Shown here piece after piece: positions 8,896 to 17,784 of a stretch of 48,143 bases of DNA. The notes below the pieces were generated by a model, which did no database searches, was not told where the DNA came from, and saw nothing but the letters and a program-made list of their open reading frames with translations. Location of the stretch: positions 1-48,143 of the forward strand of contig NZ_NHRY01000226.1 in the NCBI RefSeq assembly GCF_002937115.1. The letters are read 5' to 3'. Each line of letters starts with the position of its first letter. Position 1 is the stretch's first letter. The DNA is from Rhodopila globiformis. Lineage in GTDB: Bacteria > Pseudomonadota > Alphaproteobacteria > Acetobacterales > Acetobacteraceae. A program made the position numbers and the translations under genes.

Positions 8896-9762
8896 TCACC
8901 ACGCGAAGAACGGCACCGTGCAGACCGGCTCGACCTCCGCGTCGCGGGCGGCGCGTTCCGCCCCGGCCGTGTCGAAGCCCCCCGCCCCATCCGCCAGTTC
9001 CGCGCCGTGAACGCCACCCAGCACCCAGCAGGCCGCCAGATCGACCCCCGCGGCGCCGGCAATGTCGGTGCGCAGCGAGTCGCCGACCGCCAGCACCTGC
9101 TCGGGCGGCAGGCCAAGCTGCTCCAGCACCGGCTGGTAGATCGCCGGGTCAGGCTTGCCCAGCGAGCGCACGTCGCCGCCGAGTTCCTGGTAGCGCACCG
9201 CCAGGGCACCCGCACACAGCACGCGCACGCCGCCGCGGATCACCACAAGGTCGGGGTTGGCGCAGATCATCTTCAGCCGGTAGCGCGCGCATTCGGCCAG
9301 TTCCGCCTCGAACTCCGCCATGTCGCTGGGGTTGCGGTGATCGTCCGGGCCGGTGTTGAGTACGAAATCCGCCTCGGCCGGGGTGCCGGCGAGCCGCAGC
9401 GGCAGGCCGTCGAACACCGGGCGGTCGCGCTCCGGCCCGAGGTGATAGACGTGGGTGCCCAGTTCCGCCCACCACAGGTCGGGCGGCGAGCGCAGCGCCT
9501 GGCGCACCGCCTCGCCGCTGGTCAGGATGCCGGTGTAGAGGTCGTCGGCGATGCCCATCCGCTGCATCATGCTCTGCACCGCGCCGTTCGGGCGGGGGAC
9601 GTTCGACAGCAGCAGGGTGCGCTTGCCGGCGGCGCGCAACTGCTTCAGGCACTCGACCGCGTGCGGGAAGGCGTTGACGCCGTCATGGATGACGCCCCAC
9701 AGGTCCAGGACGAAGCCGTTGTAGCGCTCGGCCAGCGGGGCGAAGCCGGACAGGTGTTCCAT
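8896..9762 (-). CDS. HAD-superfamily class IIA hydrolase (TIGR01459-like)
   Basis: The 288-residue protein has HAD motif I in modified form (VLDLWGVIHDG), motif II in LLLSN, motif III in SLGKPDPAIY and motif IV in LAVGDSLRTDIAGA. A cap domain lies between motifs II and III, as in NagD-like class IIA enzymes. These act as phosphatases on small phosphorylated molecules. The ATG directly follows the pyrD stop codon, so it is translated from the pyrD transcript; a link to nucleotide metabolism is inference from position only. Confidence 0.85.
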   Translation of the reverse strand: MEHLSGFAPLAERYNGFVLDLWGVIHDGVNAFPHAVECLKQLRAAGKRTLLLSNVPRPNGAVQSMMQRMGIADDLYTGILTSGEAVRQALRSPPDLWWAELGTHVYHLGPERDRPVFDGLPLRLAGTPAEADFVLNTGPDDHRNPSDMAEFEAELAECARYRLKMICANPDLVVIRGGVRVLCAGALAVRYQELGGDVRSLGKPDPAIYQPVLEQLGLPPEQVLAVGDSLRTDIAGAAGVDLAACWVLGGVHGAELADGAGGFDTAGAERAARDAEVEPVCTVPFFAW

Positions 9763-10827
9763 TCAGATCTGCTCCGCCAGTTCCTTGGCCCGGGTGCCGA
9801 CGGCATCCTGCACGCTGTTGAACCCGCCGTCACGCAGGGCGGCGCGCAGTTCCATCTTCAGCCGCGGGATCAGCGCCGGGCCCTGGTAGATGAAGCTGGT
9901 GTAAAGCTGCACCAGCGAGGCGCCGGCCTGGATCTTCGCCAGCGCGTCGCGCCCGGTGAAGATGCCGCCGACGCCAATCAGCACCAGCCGGCCGCGCGCC
10001 AGCAGCGACGCCCGCGCCAGCATGGCGGTGGACAGCGCCAGCAGCGGCTGCCCCGACAGCCCGCCGCTCTCCCGCGCATGGCGCGAGACAAGGCCGGGCG
10101 GTCGGGAAATCGTGGTGTTGCCGACGATCAGCCCCTGCGCGCCCTCCGCCACGCAGGTCTCCACCACCGCCGCCAGCCCGTCCTGCGACAGATCTGGGGC
10201 GATCTTGACCAGGATCGGCGGCCGGTTGGCGACGCCGGCGACGGCCTTGAGGATGGCGCGCAGTTGCGCCTCGGACTGCAGGTCCCGCAGGCCGGGCGTG
10301 TTCGGTGAGGAGACGTTGATCACCGCATAGTCCACCAGCGGCGCGACGGCCTGGATCAGCGCGGGGTAATCGCGGACCGGCTCGGCGCCCTGCTTGTTGA
10401 TGCCGACGTTGGCGCCCAGCGGGACCGTGCGGGCCTGCAGGCGGCCGAGGTTGCGCAGGTAAGCCGCAAGCCCGTCGTTGTTGAAGCCCATGCGGTTGAT
10501 CACCGCCTGGTCCTCGGTCAGGCGGAACAGGCGCGGCCTTGGGTTGCCCGGCTGCGGGCGCGGCGTGACGGTGCCGGTCTCGACGAAGCCGAAGCCCAGC
10601 CGCATCAGTGCCGCGCCGGCCACGGCGTTCTTGTCGAAGCCGGCGGCGAGGCCGATCGGGTTGCTGAAGCGCCGGCCGAGCACGGTTACGCCGAGCGCCG
10701 GGTGATCGGCGGCGGGCGCCGCGGGCGGCAATCGCAGCGACAGGGCGCGCAAGGCCAGGTTATGCGCCTGCTCGGGATCGAGCCGATGCAGGACAGGCAG
10801 CGCCAGGGATGAAAGGGTCGAGAGCAT
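9763..10827 (-). CDS. pyrD: Dihydroorotate dehydrogenase, class 2 (quinone-dependent)
   Basis: The 354-residue product oxidises dihydroorotate to orotate in pyrimidine synthesis, passing electrons to membrane quinone. An N-terminal helix (LALPVLHRLDPEQAHNLALRAL) is the class 2 membrane anchor. NPIGLAAGFDKNA, ETGTVTPRPQPGNPRPRLFR, NRMGFNN and the NVSSPNTPGLRDLQ motif with the catalytic Ser are present, as is IGVGGIFTGRDA near the C-terminus. ATG 10827 gives the normal family length; the in-frame sequence upstream to 11148 has no similarity. The HAD gene follows without a gap. Confidence 0.95.
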   Translation of the reverse strand: MLSTLSSLALPVLHRLDPEQAHNLALRALSLRLPPAAPAADHPALGVTVLGRRFSNPIGLAAGFDKNAVAGAALMRLGFGFVETGTVTPRPQPGNPRPRLFRLTEDQAVINRMGFNNDGLAAYLRNLGRLQARTVPLGANVGINKQGAEPVRDYPALIQAVAPLVDYAVINVSSPNTPGLRDLQSEAQLRAILKAVAGVANRPPILVKIAPDLSQDGLAAVVETCVAEGAQGLIVGNTTISRPPGLVSRHARESGGLSGQPLLALSTAMLARASLLARGRLVLIGVGGIFTGRDALAKIQAGASLVQLYTSFIYQGPALIPRLKMELRAALRDGGFNSVQDAVGTRAKELAEQI

Positions 10828-11185
10828 GGGGCGGGCCTTATGCCCGCAACCCGGCCCTGCTGAAAGGGCGAAAGCGCGATGGCGGGGAGATCGCCGAGCC
10901 GGACCCGGCGGGTTCCGCTCCGTCGCCGGCCGAGGTGTCACGCGGTGCCATACGCCTGGTCCGGCAAGGCGGCCGACCGACGGCATTGCCGCTTTGTCAC
11001 CGGGTGCAATGGCCTTCAGCAGCGTGAATGGGAGCCGCGTCGCCGGCGGTGTCACTCCAGCGGTGGACCGGTCCTGCTCGCGGCACGGCACGGCGCGGTT
11101 GCCGAGATCTGTGCATGCGGTAGGGCAAGACCCCAACCATTCCGGCATGAATGGCCGCGCCTCGTTCCAGAGCGGCCCTTTTTTC
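10828..11185. other. Gap between pyrD and the permease gene
   Basis: These 358 bases hold no supported gene. The only structure I recognise is the plus-strand terminator-like hairpin at 11153-11184. Confidence 0.5.
11153..11184 (+). terminator. Orphan plus-strand intrinsic-terminator-like hairpin
   Basis: GGCCGC at 11153-11158 pairs with GCGGCC at 11172-11177, followed by CTTTTTTCT. That is a stem plus U tract reading on the plus strand. No plus-strand gene lies upstream, since pyrD and the permease are both on the minus strand, so it may end an unrecognised small RNA or be chance. Confidence 0.35.
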
Positions 11186-12655
11186 TCACCTCCCGCGTCC
11201 CTTCACTCCCGAACGCCGCAACGTCGAATGACGTATCCCATACCCGAAATAGATCACCATCCCGACCACCAGCCACACGACCAGCCGCAGCCAGGTGTCT
11301 TCCGGCAGCCCCGCCATCAGTACCAGGCAGAACAGGATCCCCAGGATCGGCACGACCGGCACGCCCGGCGCGCGGAACGGACGGAACACGTCCGCGTCCG
11401 AGCGGCGCAGGTAGATCACCGCGCCGCACACCAGCACGAAGGCGAACAGCGTGCCGATGCTGACCAGTTCGCCCAGGATGCCGATGGGCACCAGCGCCGC
11501 GACGACGGCGACGACCGTGCCAATCAGGATCTGGCTGAGATACGGCGTGCGGTAGGTGGGATGGATGCGGTTGAAGAACTGCGGCAGCAACCCGTCATAC
11601 GCCATGGTGTAGAAGATGCGGCTCTGGCCGTACAGCATCACCAGGATCACCGTCGTCAGCCCGGTCAGCGCGCCGAACTTGATCAGCACCGAGAACCAGG
11701 GCAGCCCGATGACATCGACTCCTCGGGCGATCGGGTCGGGGACATTCAGCGCGGTGTACGGCACCAGCCCGGTCAGCACCGCCGCGACCGCGATGTACAG
11801 CAGCGTGCAAATCACCAGCGACCCCAGAATGCCGATCGGCATGTCGCGCTGGGGATGGCGGGCCTCCTGGGCGGCGGTGGAGACGGCGTCGAAGCCGATG
11901 AAGGCGAAGAACACAACACCCGCGCCGCGCAGGATGCCGCTGTAGCCGTACTCGCCGAACGTCCCGGTGTTGGCCGGGATCAGCGGATGCCAGTGCGCCG
12001 TGTTCACGTAGCCGGCGCCCAGGGCAATGAACGCCACCACCACCGTCAGCTTGACCGCAACCATGACGTTGTTGAGCCGGGAGGACTCCCTGGTGCCGAG
12101 CACCAGCAGGGTGGTCAGCGCGGCGACGATCACCACCGCCGGCAGGTTCAGGATGGCCGTCGTCTGCGTGCCGTCCGCCAGCTTGATCACGGTGCCCGGC
12201 GCCGCCGCCAGGGTGCCCGGGATGGCAATGCCGAAATTGTGCAGCAGGCTGGTGACGTAGCCCGACCAGCCGACGGCCACGGTCGCGGCGCCCATGGCGT
12301 ATTCCAGGATCAGGTCCCAGCCGATGATCCAGGCGAAGATCTCGCCCAGTGTCGCATAGGTGTAGCTGTAGGTACTGCCGGCCACCGGGATCATCGCCGC
12401 GAGCTCGGAATAGCACAGCCCGACGAAGGTGCAGGCGACGCCGCCCAGCACGAAGGACAGCATGATCGCCGGGCCGGCGAACTTCGCCGCCGCCGTGCCG
12501 GTCAGCACGAAGATGCCGGCGCCGATGATGGCGCCGATGCCCATCGAGGTGATGCTGACCGGCCCCAGGGTCTTGACCATCTGGTGACCGTGGGCATCGC
12601 CGGTCCGCATGATGGCCTCGAAGGATTTTCGCATCATCAGTCCCGTTTGCGGCAT
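11186..12655 (-). CDS. APC-family amino-acid permease (cationic amino-acid transporter type)
   Basis: The 489-residue protein has about 12 hydrophobic segments and the APC signature in the first helix (SMGIGAIIGAGIFVLTGTAA), followed by GPAIMLSFVLGGVACTFVGLCYSELAAMIPVAGSTYSYTYATLGE-like blocks typical of the YfnA/CAT group. It should import an amino acid across the inner membrane with protons. Translation may begin a few codons downstream at MMRKSFEAIM. It stands alone between oppositely oriented intergenic regions, and the substrate cannot be set from sequence. Confidence 0.88.
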   Translation of the reverse strand: MPQTGLMMRKSFEAIMRTGDAHGHQMVKTLGPVSITSMGIGAIIGAGIFVLTGTAAAKFAGPAIMLSFVLGGVACTFVGLCYSELAAMIPVAGSTYSYTYATLGEIFAWIIGWDLILEYAMGAATVAVGWSGYVTSLLHNFGIAIPGTLAAAPGTVIKLADGTQTTAILNLPAVVIVAALTTLLVLGTRESSRLNNVMVAVKLTVVVAFIALGAGYVNTAHWHPLIPANTGTFGEYGYSGILRGAGVVFFAFIGFDAVSTAAQEARHPQRDMPIGILGSLVICTLLYIAVAAVLTGLVPYTALNVPDPIARGVDVIGLPWFSVLIKFGALTGLTTVILVMLYGQSRIFYTMAYDGLLPQFFNRIHPTYRTPYLSQILIGTVVAVVAALVPIGILGELVSIGTLFAFVLVCGAVIYLRRSDADVFRPFRAPGVPVVPILGILFCLVLMAGLPEDTWLRLVVWLVVGMVIYFGYGIRHSTLRRSGVKGRGR

Positions 12656-13073
12656 GGCGGGCGCCCCTTGTCTGCTGAGCCGGTGTTATGGTCCTGGAAT
12701 GTGTACCCGGGCGGTCATATGGCGCAAAGCCGATACCACCGGGAGAGTCTGGACGATTCACGATACCGGACCCGGCATATAATCGTACCGGCCCCGTGGC
12801 AATCCAGCTTCTCCGGTCCGGACGCCCGGCCGCAGCGGCGCCGGCGGGTGCTGCTTCAAATGCAGGGCCTGGCGTGGAACAGCCGCTCCAGGTGTCGCCC
12901 GGACGCTCCAATCGTCGTGGTGGCCGCAGGGCCACCATCCACGCCATTCCGGGCTGATTTCGGCGGAAGGCGTGAATGCCGCGGGCCTCCGCCCGGCATG
13001 ACGAGGGGCCTTGGCGGGCTGGCGCTCTGCCGCCCCTCGGCGCAGAGTCGCGCGAAACAGGCGGAGGGAAGCC
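12656..13073. other. Intergenic region between permease and enolase-superfamily gene
   Basis: A divergent promoter region of 418 bases with no gene. Two copies of the short palindromic repeat sit at 12913-12945 and 12969-13003 in opposite orientation. A GGAGGGAA ribosome-binding site at about 13062 serves the next gene. Confidence 0.6.
12913..13003. repeat. Pair of short palindromic repeats (GTGGATGGTGGGC family)
   Basis: 12913-12945 reads, on the minus strand, GGCGTGGATGGTGGCCCTGC onward. 12969-13003 carries a diverged plus-strand copy ending CCCGGCATGACG. Related units are at 21435-21467 and 29371-29403. Each can fold as a short hairpin. Confidence 0.65.
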
Positions 13074-14195
13074 ATGAAGATCACCGGCGTCGAGACCTAC
13101 TGGACCAGGATCCCGTTCGACATGGGCGCGAAGCCCGCGGCCATGGCCGGGCTGCAGTGGCAGGGCATGAACACGGTCTGGCTGCGCATCCTGACCGACG
13201 CCGGGATCGACGGCTGGGGCGAGGCGTTCGGCCACGGCTGCTCGGCCGCCTCGCTGGCGGTGCTGGATACCCAGCTTGCGCCGGCGCTGCCGGGGCAGGA
13301 CGCGCGCGACATCAGCGGCCTGCGGCACCGCCTGTCGCAGGCGTTCCACCTGTATGGCCGCAACGGCACGCATGCCTTCGCCCTGTCGGCGCTGGACATC
13401 GCGCTGTGGGACATCGCCGGCAAGGCGGCGAACCAGCCGCTGTGGCGCCTGCTGGGCGGAGCGCCGGCCGAGACCCTGGCCGCCTATGCCAGCCTGCTGC
13501 GCTACCCCGATCCGGCGCAGGTTGCCGCCGCCTGCGAGCGCGCCGCCTCGCGCGGCTACCGCGACGTCAAGCTGCACGAGATCACCACCCCGGCGATCGC
13601 CGCCGCCCGCAAGGCGCTGGGCGACGGCGTCCGGCTGATGGTGGACGTCAACTGCCCCTGGACCATCTGGCAGGCGCTGGACATGACCCGGGACCTGGCG
13701 GAACTCGACCTGGCCTGGCTGGAGGAACCGGTCTGGCCGCCCGGCGACCACGAAGGCCTGGCCCGGGTGCGCCTGGAAGGCGGCATCCCGATCGCCGCCG
13801 GCGAGAACGCCGCCGGTCTGCACGACTTCCGCGCCGCCTTCGAGGCCGAGGCGCAGGACATCGCCCAGCCGAGCGTCACCAAAATCGGCGGCCCCTCGGC
13901 GATGATCGAGGTCGCCGCGCTGGCCCGGGCGTTCGGCGTGCGCCTGGTGCCGCACAACGCCTATTTCGGCGCCGGCTACCTGGCGTCATTGCACGTCAAC
14001 GCCGCCCTGGCGCCGGACGCGCCGTTCGAGCGGCTGTTCGTCGATCTGGAGGCCAGCCCGTACGGCGACCTGCTGGAGGCGAAGGACGGCACGGTGCCGG
14101 TGCCGGCCGGCGCGGGTCTGGGACGCGATCCGGACATGGCGGTGCTGCGGCGGTACCTGGTGCAGGAGCCGCGGACACACAGCGCTGCGAAGTAA
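13074..14195 (+). CDS. Enolase-superfamily protein, mandelate racemase / muconate lactonizing type
   Basis: The 373-residue protein has the enolase-superfamily capping domain (MKITGVETYWTRIPF) and barrel (HAFALSALDIALWDIAGKA). Metal-binding carboxylates are visible in LMVDVN, AWLEEPV and AAGENAAG, and a His in LVPHNAYFGAGYLA sits where the mandelate racemase base lies. The usual K-x-K motif on barrel strand 2 reads K-L-H (YRDVKLHE), so the acid/base arrangement differs from typical racemases. It is probably a sugar-acid dehydratase or racemase. ATG 13074 follows GGAGGGAA. Confidence 0.85.
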   Translation: MKITGVETYWTRIPFDMGAKPAAMAGLQWQGMNTVWLRILTDAGIDGWGEAFGHGCSAASLAVLDTQLAPALPGQDARDISGLRHRLSQAFHLYGRNGTHAFALSALDIALWDIAGKAANQPLWRLLGGAPAETLAAYASLLRYPDPAQVAAACERAASRGYRDVKLHEITTPAIAAARKALGDGVRLMVDVNCPWTIWQALDMTRDLAELDLAWLEEPVWPPGDHEGLARVRLEGGIPIAAGENAAGLHDFRAAFEAEAQDIAQPSVTKIGGPSAMIEVAALARAFGVRLVPHNAYFGAGYLASLHVNAALAPDAPFERLFVDLEASPYGDLLEAKDGTVPVPAGAGLGRDPDMAVLRRYLVQEPRTHSAAK

Positions 14196-14269
14196 TCACG
14201 TCGATCGCCTCTCGTTATTGCCTTGCACCGGGACAGTCCGCCGGGGTAACCCCATCTTCTTACTTCACT

Positions 14270-14690
14270 CTTACATAAGCTGCTGATAACATTGCACAAA
14301 ATTCCGTTTCCGCTGCGTGCTGCCGGCTACGCTGCGAGGCCCGGCAGATCGAATGCCTTCTGCACCGGCGTCGGCCGCGTCACCACGGTCAGCGGACAGT
14401 TCGGATTGATCGCGGTGACGATGGTATGGCGCGCCAGTGTCGCCAGATCGGCCAGCAGCGTGCGGAAGCTGTGCACCGGCAGTCCATCCAGTGTCCATAC
14501 CCGTCGTCTGCTTCCTGACCGCAGCCTTGGACCGCTGCGCCAGCGCCACCACGCTGCCGCGCAGAGCCTCTGCCTCGTCCTCGTCGGTGTCACCAAACAG
14601 CATCGGCGCCGGACGCTGGCGCATGTGCCATTCCAGGTCGTAGGCCAGCATGCACAGAAGCACATGCGCCCTCACCCGGCCCTCCAGCCA
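14270..14690 (-). pseudogene. IS1634-family transposase remnant (C-terminal part, frameshifted)
   Basis: Minus-strand frames spell RAHVLLCMLAYDLEWHMRQRP and MLFGDTDEDEAEALRGSVVA, then, after a frame change, VHSFRTLLADLATLARHTIV and VVTRPTPVQKAFDLPGLAA. These match the C-terminal third of the larger transposase at 47314-48143, including the flanking 3' sequence around GATAACATTGCACAAAATTC. The N-terminal two thirds are missing and there is at least one frameshift, so it is dead. Confidence 0.85.
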
Positions 14691-14841
14691 GTCCCCTGGC
14701 CACGCACCACCCCCGCATTGCCTCCGCCCATAAATCCGTTACCAATCACCCCCGCCGCAACCCACCGCGGCGCCCCGGCCGCGAGTCCCAACGATTCTCG
14801 CAGCCGACGACACCCGAACCCCAACGCCCGAGGAGACCATC

Positions 14842-15267
14842 ATGCCCGTCGACGTGAAATACCGCACCACCGCGAGCGCGACCGGAGGCCGCGACGGCTC
14901 GGCCAAAACCGACGACGGCACGTTCCAGGTGAAGCTCGCGATCCCCAAGGAACTCGGCGGCCCCGGCGGCGCCGGCAACAATCCCGAGCAACTGTTCGCC
15001 GCCGGCTACTCCGCCTGCTTCCTCGGCGCGATGAAGGCGGTGGCGCCGTCGCTCAAGACCCGCGTGCCGGCCGACACCACCGTCACCACCACCGTCGGCA
15101 TCGGCCCCCGCTCCGAGGGCGGCTTCGGCATCACCGTCGACATGGCCATCAGCCTGCCCGGCCTCGATCGGCCGGAGGCGCAGAAGCTGATCGACGAGGC
15201 GCACCAGATCTGCCCCTATTCCAACGCCACGCGCAACAACGTGGACGTCAAGCTCAGCCTGGCCTGA
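14842..15267 (+). CDS. ohr: Organic hydroperoxide resistance protein
   Basis: The 141-residue protein is an Ohr/OsmC peroxidase that reduces organic hydroperoxides in the cytosol with lipoylated partners. It has both catalytic cysteines, in GYSACFLGAMK and HQICPYSNATRNN, and the NPEQLFAAGYSACF block that separates Ohr from OsmC. Length is standard. GAGGAGA lies before the ATG. No ohrR-type MarR regulator is adjacent. A GC-rich stem-loop follows the stop. Confidence 0.95.
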   Translation: MPVDVKYRTTASATGGRDGSAKTDDGTFQVKLAIPKELGGPGGAGNNPEQLFAAGYSACFLGAMKAVAPSLKTRVPADTTVTTTVGIGPRSEGGFGITVDMAISLPGLDRPEAQKLIDEAHQICPYSNATRNNVDVKLSLA

Positions 15268-15274
15268 GGCACCA

Positions 15275-15312
15275 GCCGGACGCCCGGGCCACGCCGGTCC
15301 GGGCGATCCGGC
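15275..15312 (+). terminator. GC-rich stem-loop after ohr
   Basis: GCCGGA-CGCCCGG pairs with CCGGGCG-A-TCCGGC around an 11-base loop, starting eight bases after the ohr stop. There is no strong T run. It lies between convergent genes and may end transcription from both sides. Confidence 0.5.
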
Positions 15313-15370
15313 GGCGTTTGGCTGGGGGCGCCGCCGCCGGCCCGGCTGGAAGCGTTCCTCTTCCCTTCCT

Positions 15371-16510
15371 TTACCCCGCCGCGCTCCGGTACTCCCGCAG
15401 GTAATGCCGCTCGAACCCCCGCTTCGCCCAGTGCAGCGCCCGCAGCCGGGGCAGCGTCAGGTTCAGCCACGGGTTGCGGAACACCATCATGCCGGCGTCC
15501 AGCGTATCGACGATGCAGATCAGTTCCGAGCGGAACCGCGCCGTCGCCCGCCGCCCGGCCAGCTCCGCGGCGATGTTGCGCGCCGCCGTAACCGCCTGCA
15601 GGTCCGCCTGGTGCGCCTGTTTCGGCATCCAGTCCGGCCCCGGATAGCTGCCGCCGTCGCCGGCCACCCACACCCGCTCCAGCCCCGGCACGCGGCAGGT
15701 GGCGTCCGCCTGCACGAACCCGCCCGGGGAGCGTGGCAGGTCGCTGCCCTCCAGCCAGGCCGGGCCGGTCAGGCCGGGCAGGAACAGGATCATGTCGGCG
15801 TCGAACGCGCCGCCCTCGGTCACCACCTGGCGTTCCTCGAAGCGCACCAGCTTGTGGCCCAGGTGGGTGCGGATGCCGCAGCGCCGCATCTCGGCCAGCA
15901 GGCCGGTCACCGCCCGCGGGCCCAGGCGCTGGCCCGGCTGTTGCGACGGATTGAAGAACACCAGTTCGAACGAGTCGCGGCGCTTCTGCCGGCGCAGCAG
16001 CGTGTCCAGGCCGAACAGGAACTCGAACATCGGCCCGCCGCGCACGGCGCCCGGTTCCGCGGGATTGGAGGCGAAGCCCAGGGCGATGCTGCCGCCCGCC
16101 ATCGCGTCCAGGCGGTCGCGAATCGCCAGCGCGGGTGGCAGGCCGTCGCACGGCACCAGGGCGTGCTCGATGCCCGGCAGGCGCTTCAGGAAGCGTCCGC
16201 CGCTCGCCACCAGCAGCACGTCGTTGCCGATCTCCCCGGTGTCGGTGATCACCCGGCGGCCGCCGTCGGTGACGCGCTGCACCGTGCCCTGGTGCCAGGT
16301 GGCGCGATGGCGGGCGAAGAATCCGGCCAGCGGCAGCGTCAGGTCCGCCGCCGAGCGCAGCCCGGGCGGCACCCAGATCAGGCTGGGCAGGTAGGTCAGC
16401 GTGTCCCTGGGCGAGACCACCACGATCTCGGCATCGACGCCCTGCCGGCGCAGGGTACGGATGGCGGTCAGCGCGGCGAAGCCGCTGCCGAGCACGACGA
16501 TGCGGGCCAT
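15371..16510 (-). CDS. Sulfide:quinone oxidoreductase-like FAD flavoprotein
   Basis: The 379-residue protein has the N-terminal FAD-binding fold (MARIVVLGSGFAALTAIRTL), the second Rossmann region and the VWVAGDGGSYPGPDWMPKQAHQA block of the SQR/FCSD/NDH-2 family. It keeps Cys121 and Cys332 at positions matching two of the three SQR cysteines, but the middle one is Arg in GAVRGGPMFEF, so classical SQR activity is uncertain. It probably oxidises a sulfur compound or NADH at the membrane and feeds quinone. ATG 16510 follows AAGGAAA on the minus strand. It is divergent from the HiPIP gene across an AT-rich control region. Confidence 0.8.
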   Translation of the reverse strand: MARIVVLGSGFAALTAIRTLRRQGVDAEIVVVSPRDTLTYLPSLIWVPPGLRSAADLTLPLAGFFARHRATWHQGTVQRVTDGGRRVITDTGEIGNDVLLVASGGRFLKRLPGIEHALVPCDGLPPALAIRDRLDAMAGGSIALGFASNPAEPGAVRGGPMFEFLFGLDTLLRRQKRRDSFELVFFNPSQQPGQRLGPRAVTGLLAEMRRCGIRTHLGHKLVRFEERQVVTEGGAFDADMILFLPGLTGPAWLEGSDLPRSPGGFVQADATCRVPGLERVWVAGDGGSYPGPDWMPKQAHQADLQAVTAARNIAAELAGRRATARFRSELICIVDTLDAGMMVFRNPWLNLTLPRLRALHWAKRGFERHYLREYRSAAG

Positions 16511-16730
16511 GCGGAGGTTTCCTTGCCAACACCCGGGCAGCCTGCCAGCACGCCATATTTTCGTCAATGCGAAAATACGAACATTCGAATCAATAATAAA
16601 ATTCCGCCGGGAACCTCGGCCGGGCAGGTCGCCACCGGTCGCGCCGCCCGCGCCTATGGCGTTCCCGCCCGCTGCTGTGATTAGCTTGCCCCGCCTGCGC
16701 GCCGGTTCGTCGAGGGGAGGGACGTTCGCC
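16511..16730. promoter_or_regulatory. AT-rich divergent control region between the SQR-like and HiPIP genes
   Basis: A clearly AT-rich stretch at about 16555-16610 contains the 8-base palindrome ATTCGAAT and neighbouring CGAAAATACGAAC half-sites. It could bind a dimeric repressor such as an ArsR/BigR-like protein, but no consensus is matched well. GGGGAGGG before 16731 is the HiPIP ribosome-binding site. Confidence 0.35.
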
Positions 16731-17009
16731 ATGCCGGGACTGCATCAACACGCCACCACGCGGCGGCGGATCCTGCTGGCGGGACTTGCCGGCACGGCCG
16801 CCGTCGTCCATGCCGGGGACGCCGCCGCTGACGAACCGCCGCACGTGACGAAGCTCTCGCCCGAGGCGGTGCACTACCAGCCGACACCCAAGGACTGGCA
16901 GAAGTGCCTGTTCTGCACCTACTTCCAGGCGCCAGAGACCTGCGGCATCGTGGCGGGCAAGGTCTCGCCCCAGGGGTGGTGCACGCGCTTCGCTCTGCTG
17001 CACGAATAG
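16731..17009 (+). CDS. High-potential iron-sulfur protein (HiPIP)
   Basis: The 92-residue precursor has a Tat-type leader (TTRRRILLAGLAGTAAVVHA) and a mature part of about 60 residues with four cysteines spaced C-x2-C-x8-C-x12-C (KCLFCTYF, ETCGIV, GWCTRF), the HiPIP [4Fe-4S] ligand set. HiPIPs carry single electrons in the periplasm and in purple bacteria can reduce the photosynthetic reaction centre. Start 16731 is supported by GGGGAGGG just upstream. The divergent SQR-like flavoprotein suggests a shared role in sulfur or quinone-linked electron flow, by position only. Confidence 0.92.
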   Translation: MPGLHQHATTRRRILLAGLAGTAAVVHAGDAAADEPPHVTKLSPEAVHYQPTPKDWQKCLFCTYFQAPETCGIVAGKVSPQGWCTRFALLHE

Positions 17010-17272
17010 ATCGGCCCATCCGGGTTCCCCCGGGCCGGTTCGCCGCGGCGCCTGGCGTACGGTACCGGCGCGTCTGGCCTGCCGTGCCGGCGGAACCGTA
17101 ACGGCCGAGCCGGCACGGGCGCAGGCAATTTAACAGCGCGGCGTTTGCCGCCAGGTATCGGTCGGGCGCAAAGACAGACGCCGGACGGAAATACCGGCAA
17201 GGTGGCGGACTCGGCATCGGCCGGAAGCCGGGTATAACATGGCCATATAAACCGGAAGGTTGGATTCCGCCG

Positions 17273-17611
17273 ATGATCGACAATCCGAAACAGGTCGCCG
17301 ACCTGCTGGCCAGGATGGAGGCCGCGCTGCCGTTGCCCGCGACCCTGACCCCACGCCTGGCGAAACTCATTCGCGAACAAAAGCCGGGCGTCACGCTCCC
17401 CAAACAGTGCGAGGTCACCTGGGTGGGGAACGCCGGCGACGAAGGCGGGATCATGTGCAAGCTGTCCTTCCCCAAAGCGGCCGACGGGAAGGACGCCGTG
17501 TTCGTCACCTCGATCACCCACCTGGAGTTCGATCAGGATCTGCCGATGGCGGAGGACATCGCCGTCTATCAGCAGCGCCGGGTGAAGCGGCTGCGCCGGC
17601 AGGGCAGATAA
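17273..17611 (+). CDS. Conserved-looking small protein of unknown function
   Basis: The 112-residue product is not recognised. It is hydrophilic, with an N-terminal helix (VADLLARMEAAL), a strand-rich centre (CEVTWVGNAGDEGGIMCKLSF, AVFVTSITHLEF) and a basic tail (QQRRVKRLRRQGR). Codon use is like its neighbours and a TATAAC-type -10 element lies about 40 bases upstream, supporting a real gene. There are no membrane segments or signal peptide. Confidence 0.65.
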   Translation: MIDNPKQVADLLARMEAALPLPATLTPRLAKLIREQKPGVTLPKQCEVTWVGNAGDEGGIMCKLSFPKAADGKDAVFVTSITHLEFDQDLPMAEDIAVYQQRRVKRLRRQGR

Positions 17612-17784
17612 GGCCAGGCATCCCGCGCTGTCTGCCGTTTCCGCTGGACGCCGCATTCAGAACGTCGGGGCGACGACTCAGCTTTCACATTATCTCGGCC
17701 TGCGGCTGATATTCTGAACCGGATCGCCGACGCCCGTCCCGCTGGCGTTCGAACGGTGGGACACAGGAACGGTCGTTGCCTCAC

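Noticed and set aside
10826..14278. Plus-strand open frame of 1150 codons
   Set aside because: It is a GC-driven shadow of the minus-strand permease and of the enolase-superfamily gene in another frame, and its Arg/Gln/His-rich composition matches no family.
16555..16610. BigR/SqrR operator upstream of the SQR-like gene
   Set aside because: An ATTCGAAT palindrome is present, but the longer consensus is not matched well enough to name a regulator; it is kept only as an AT-rich control region.
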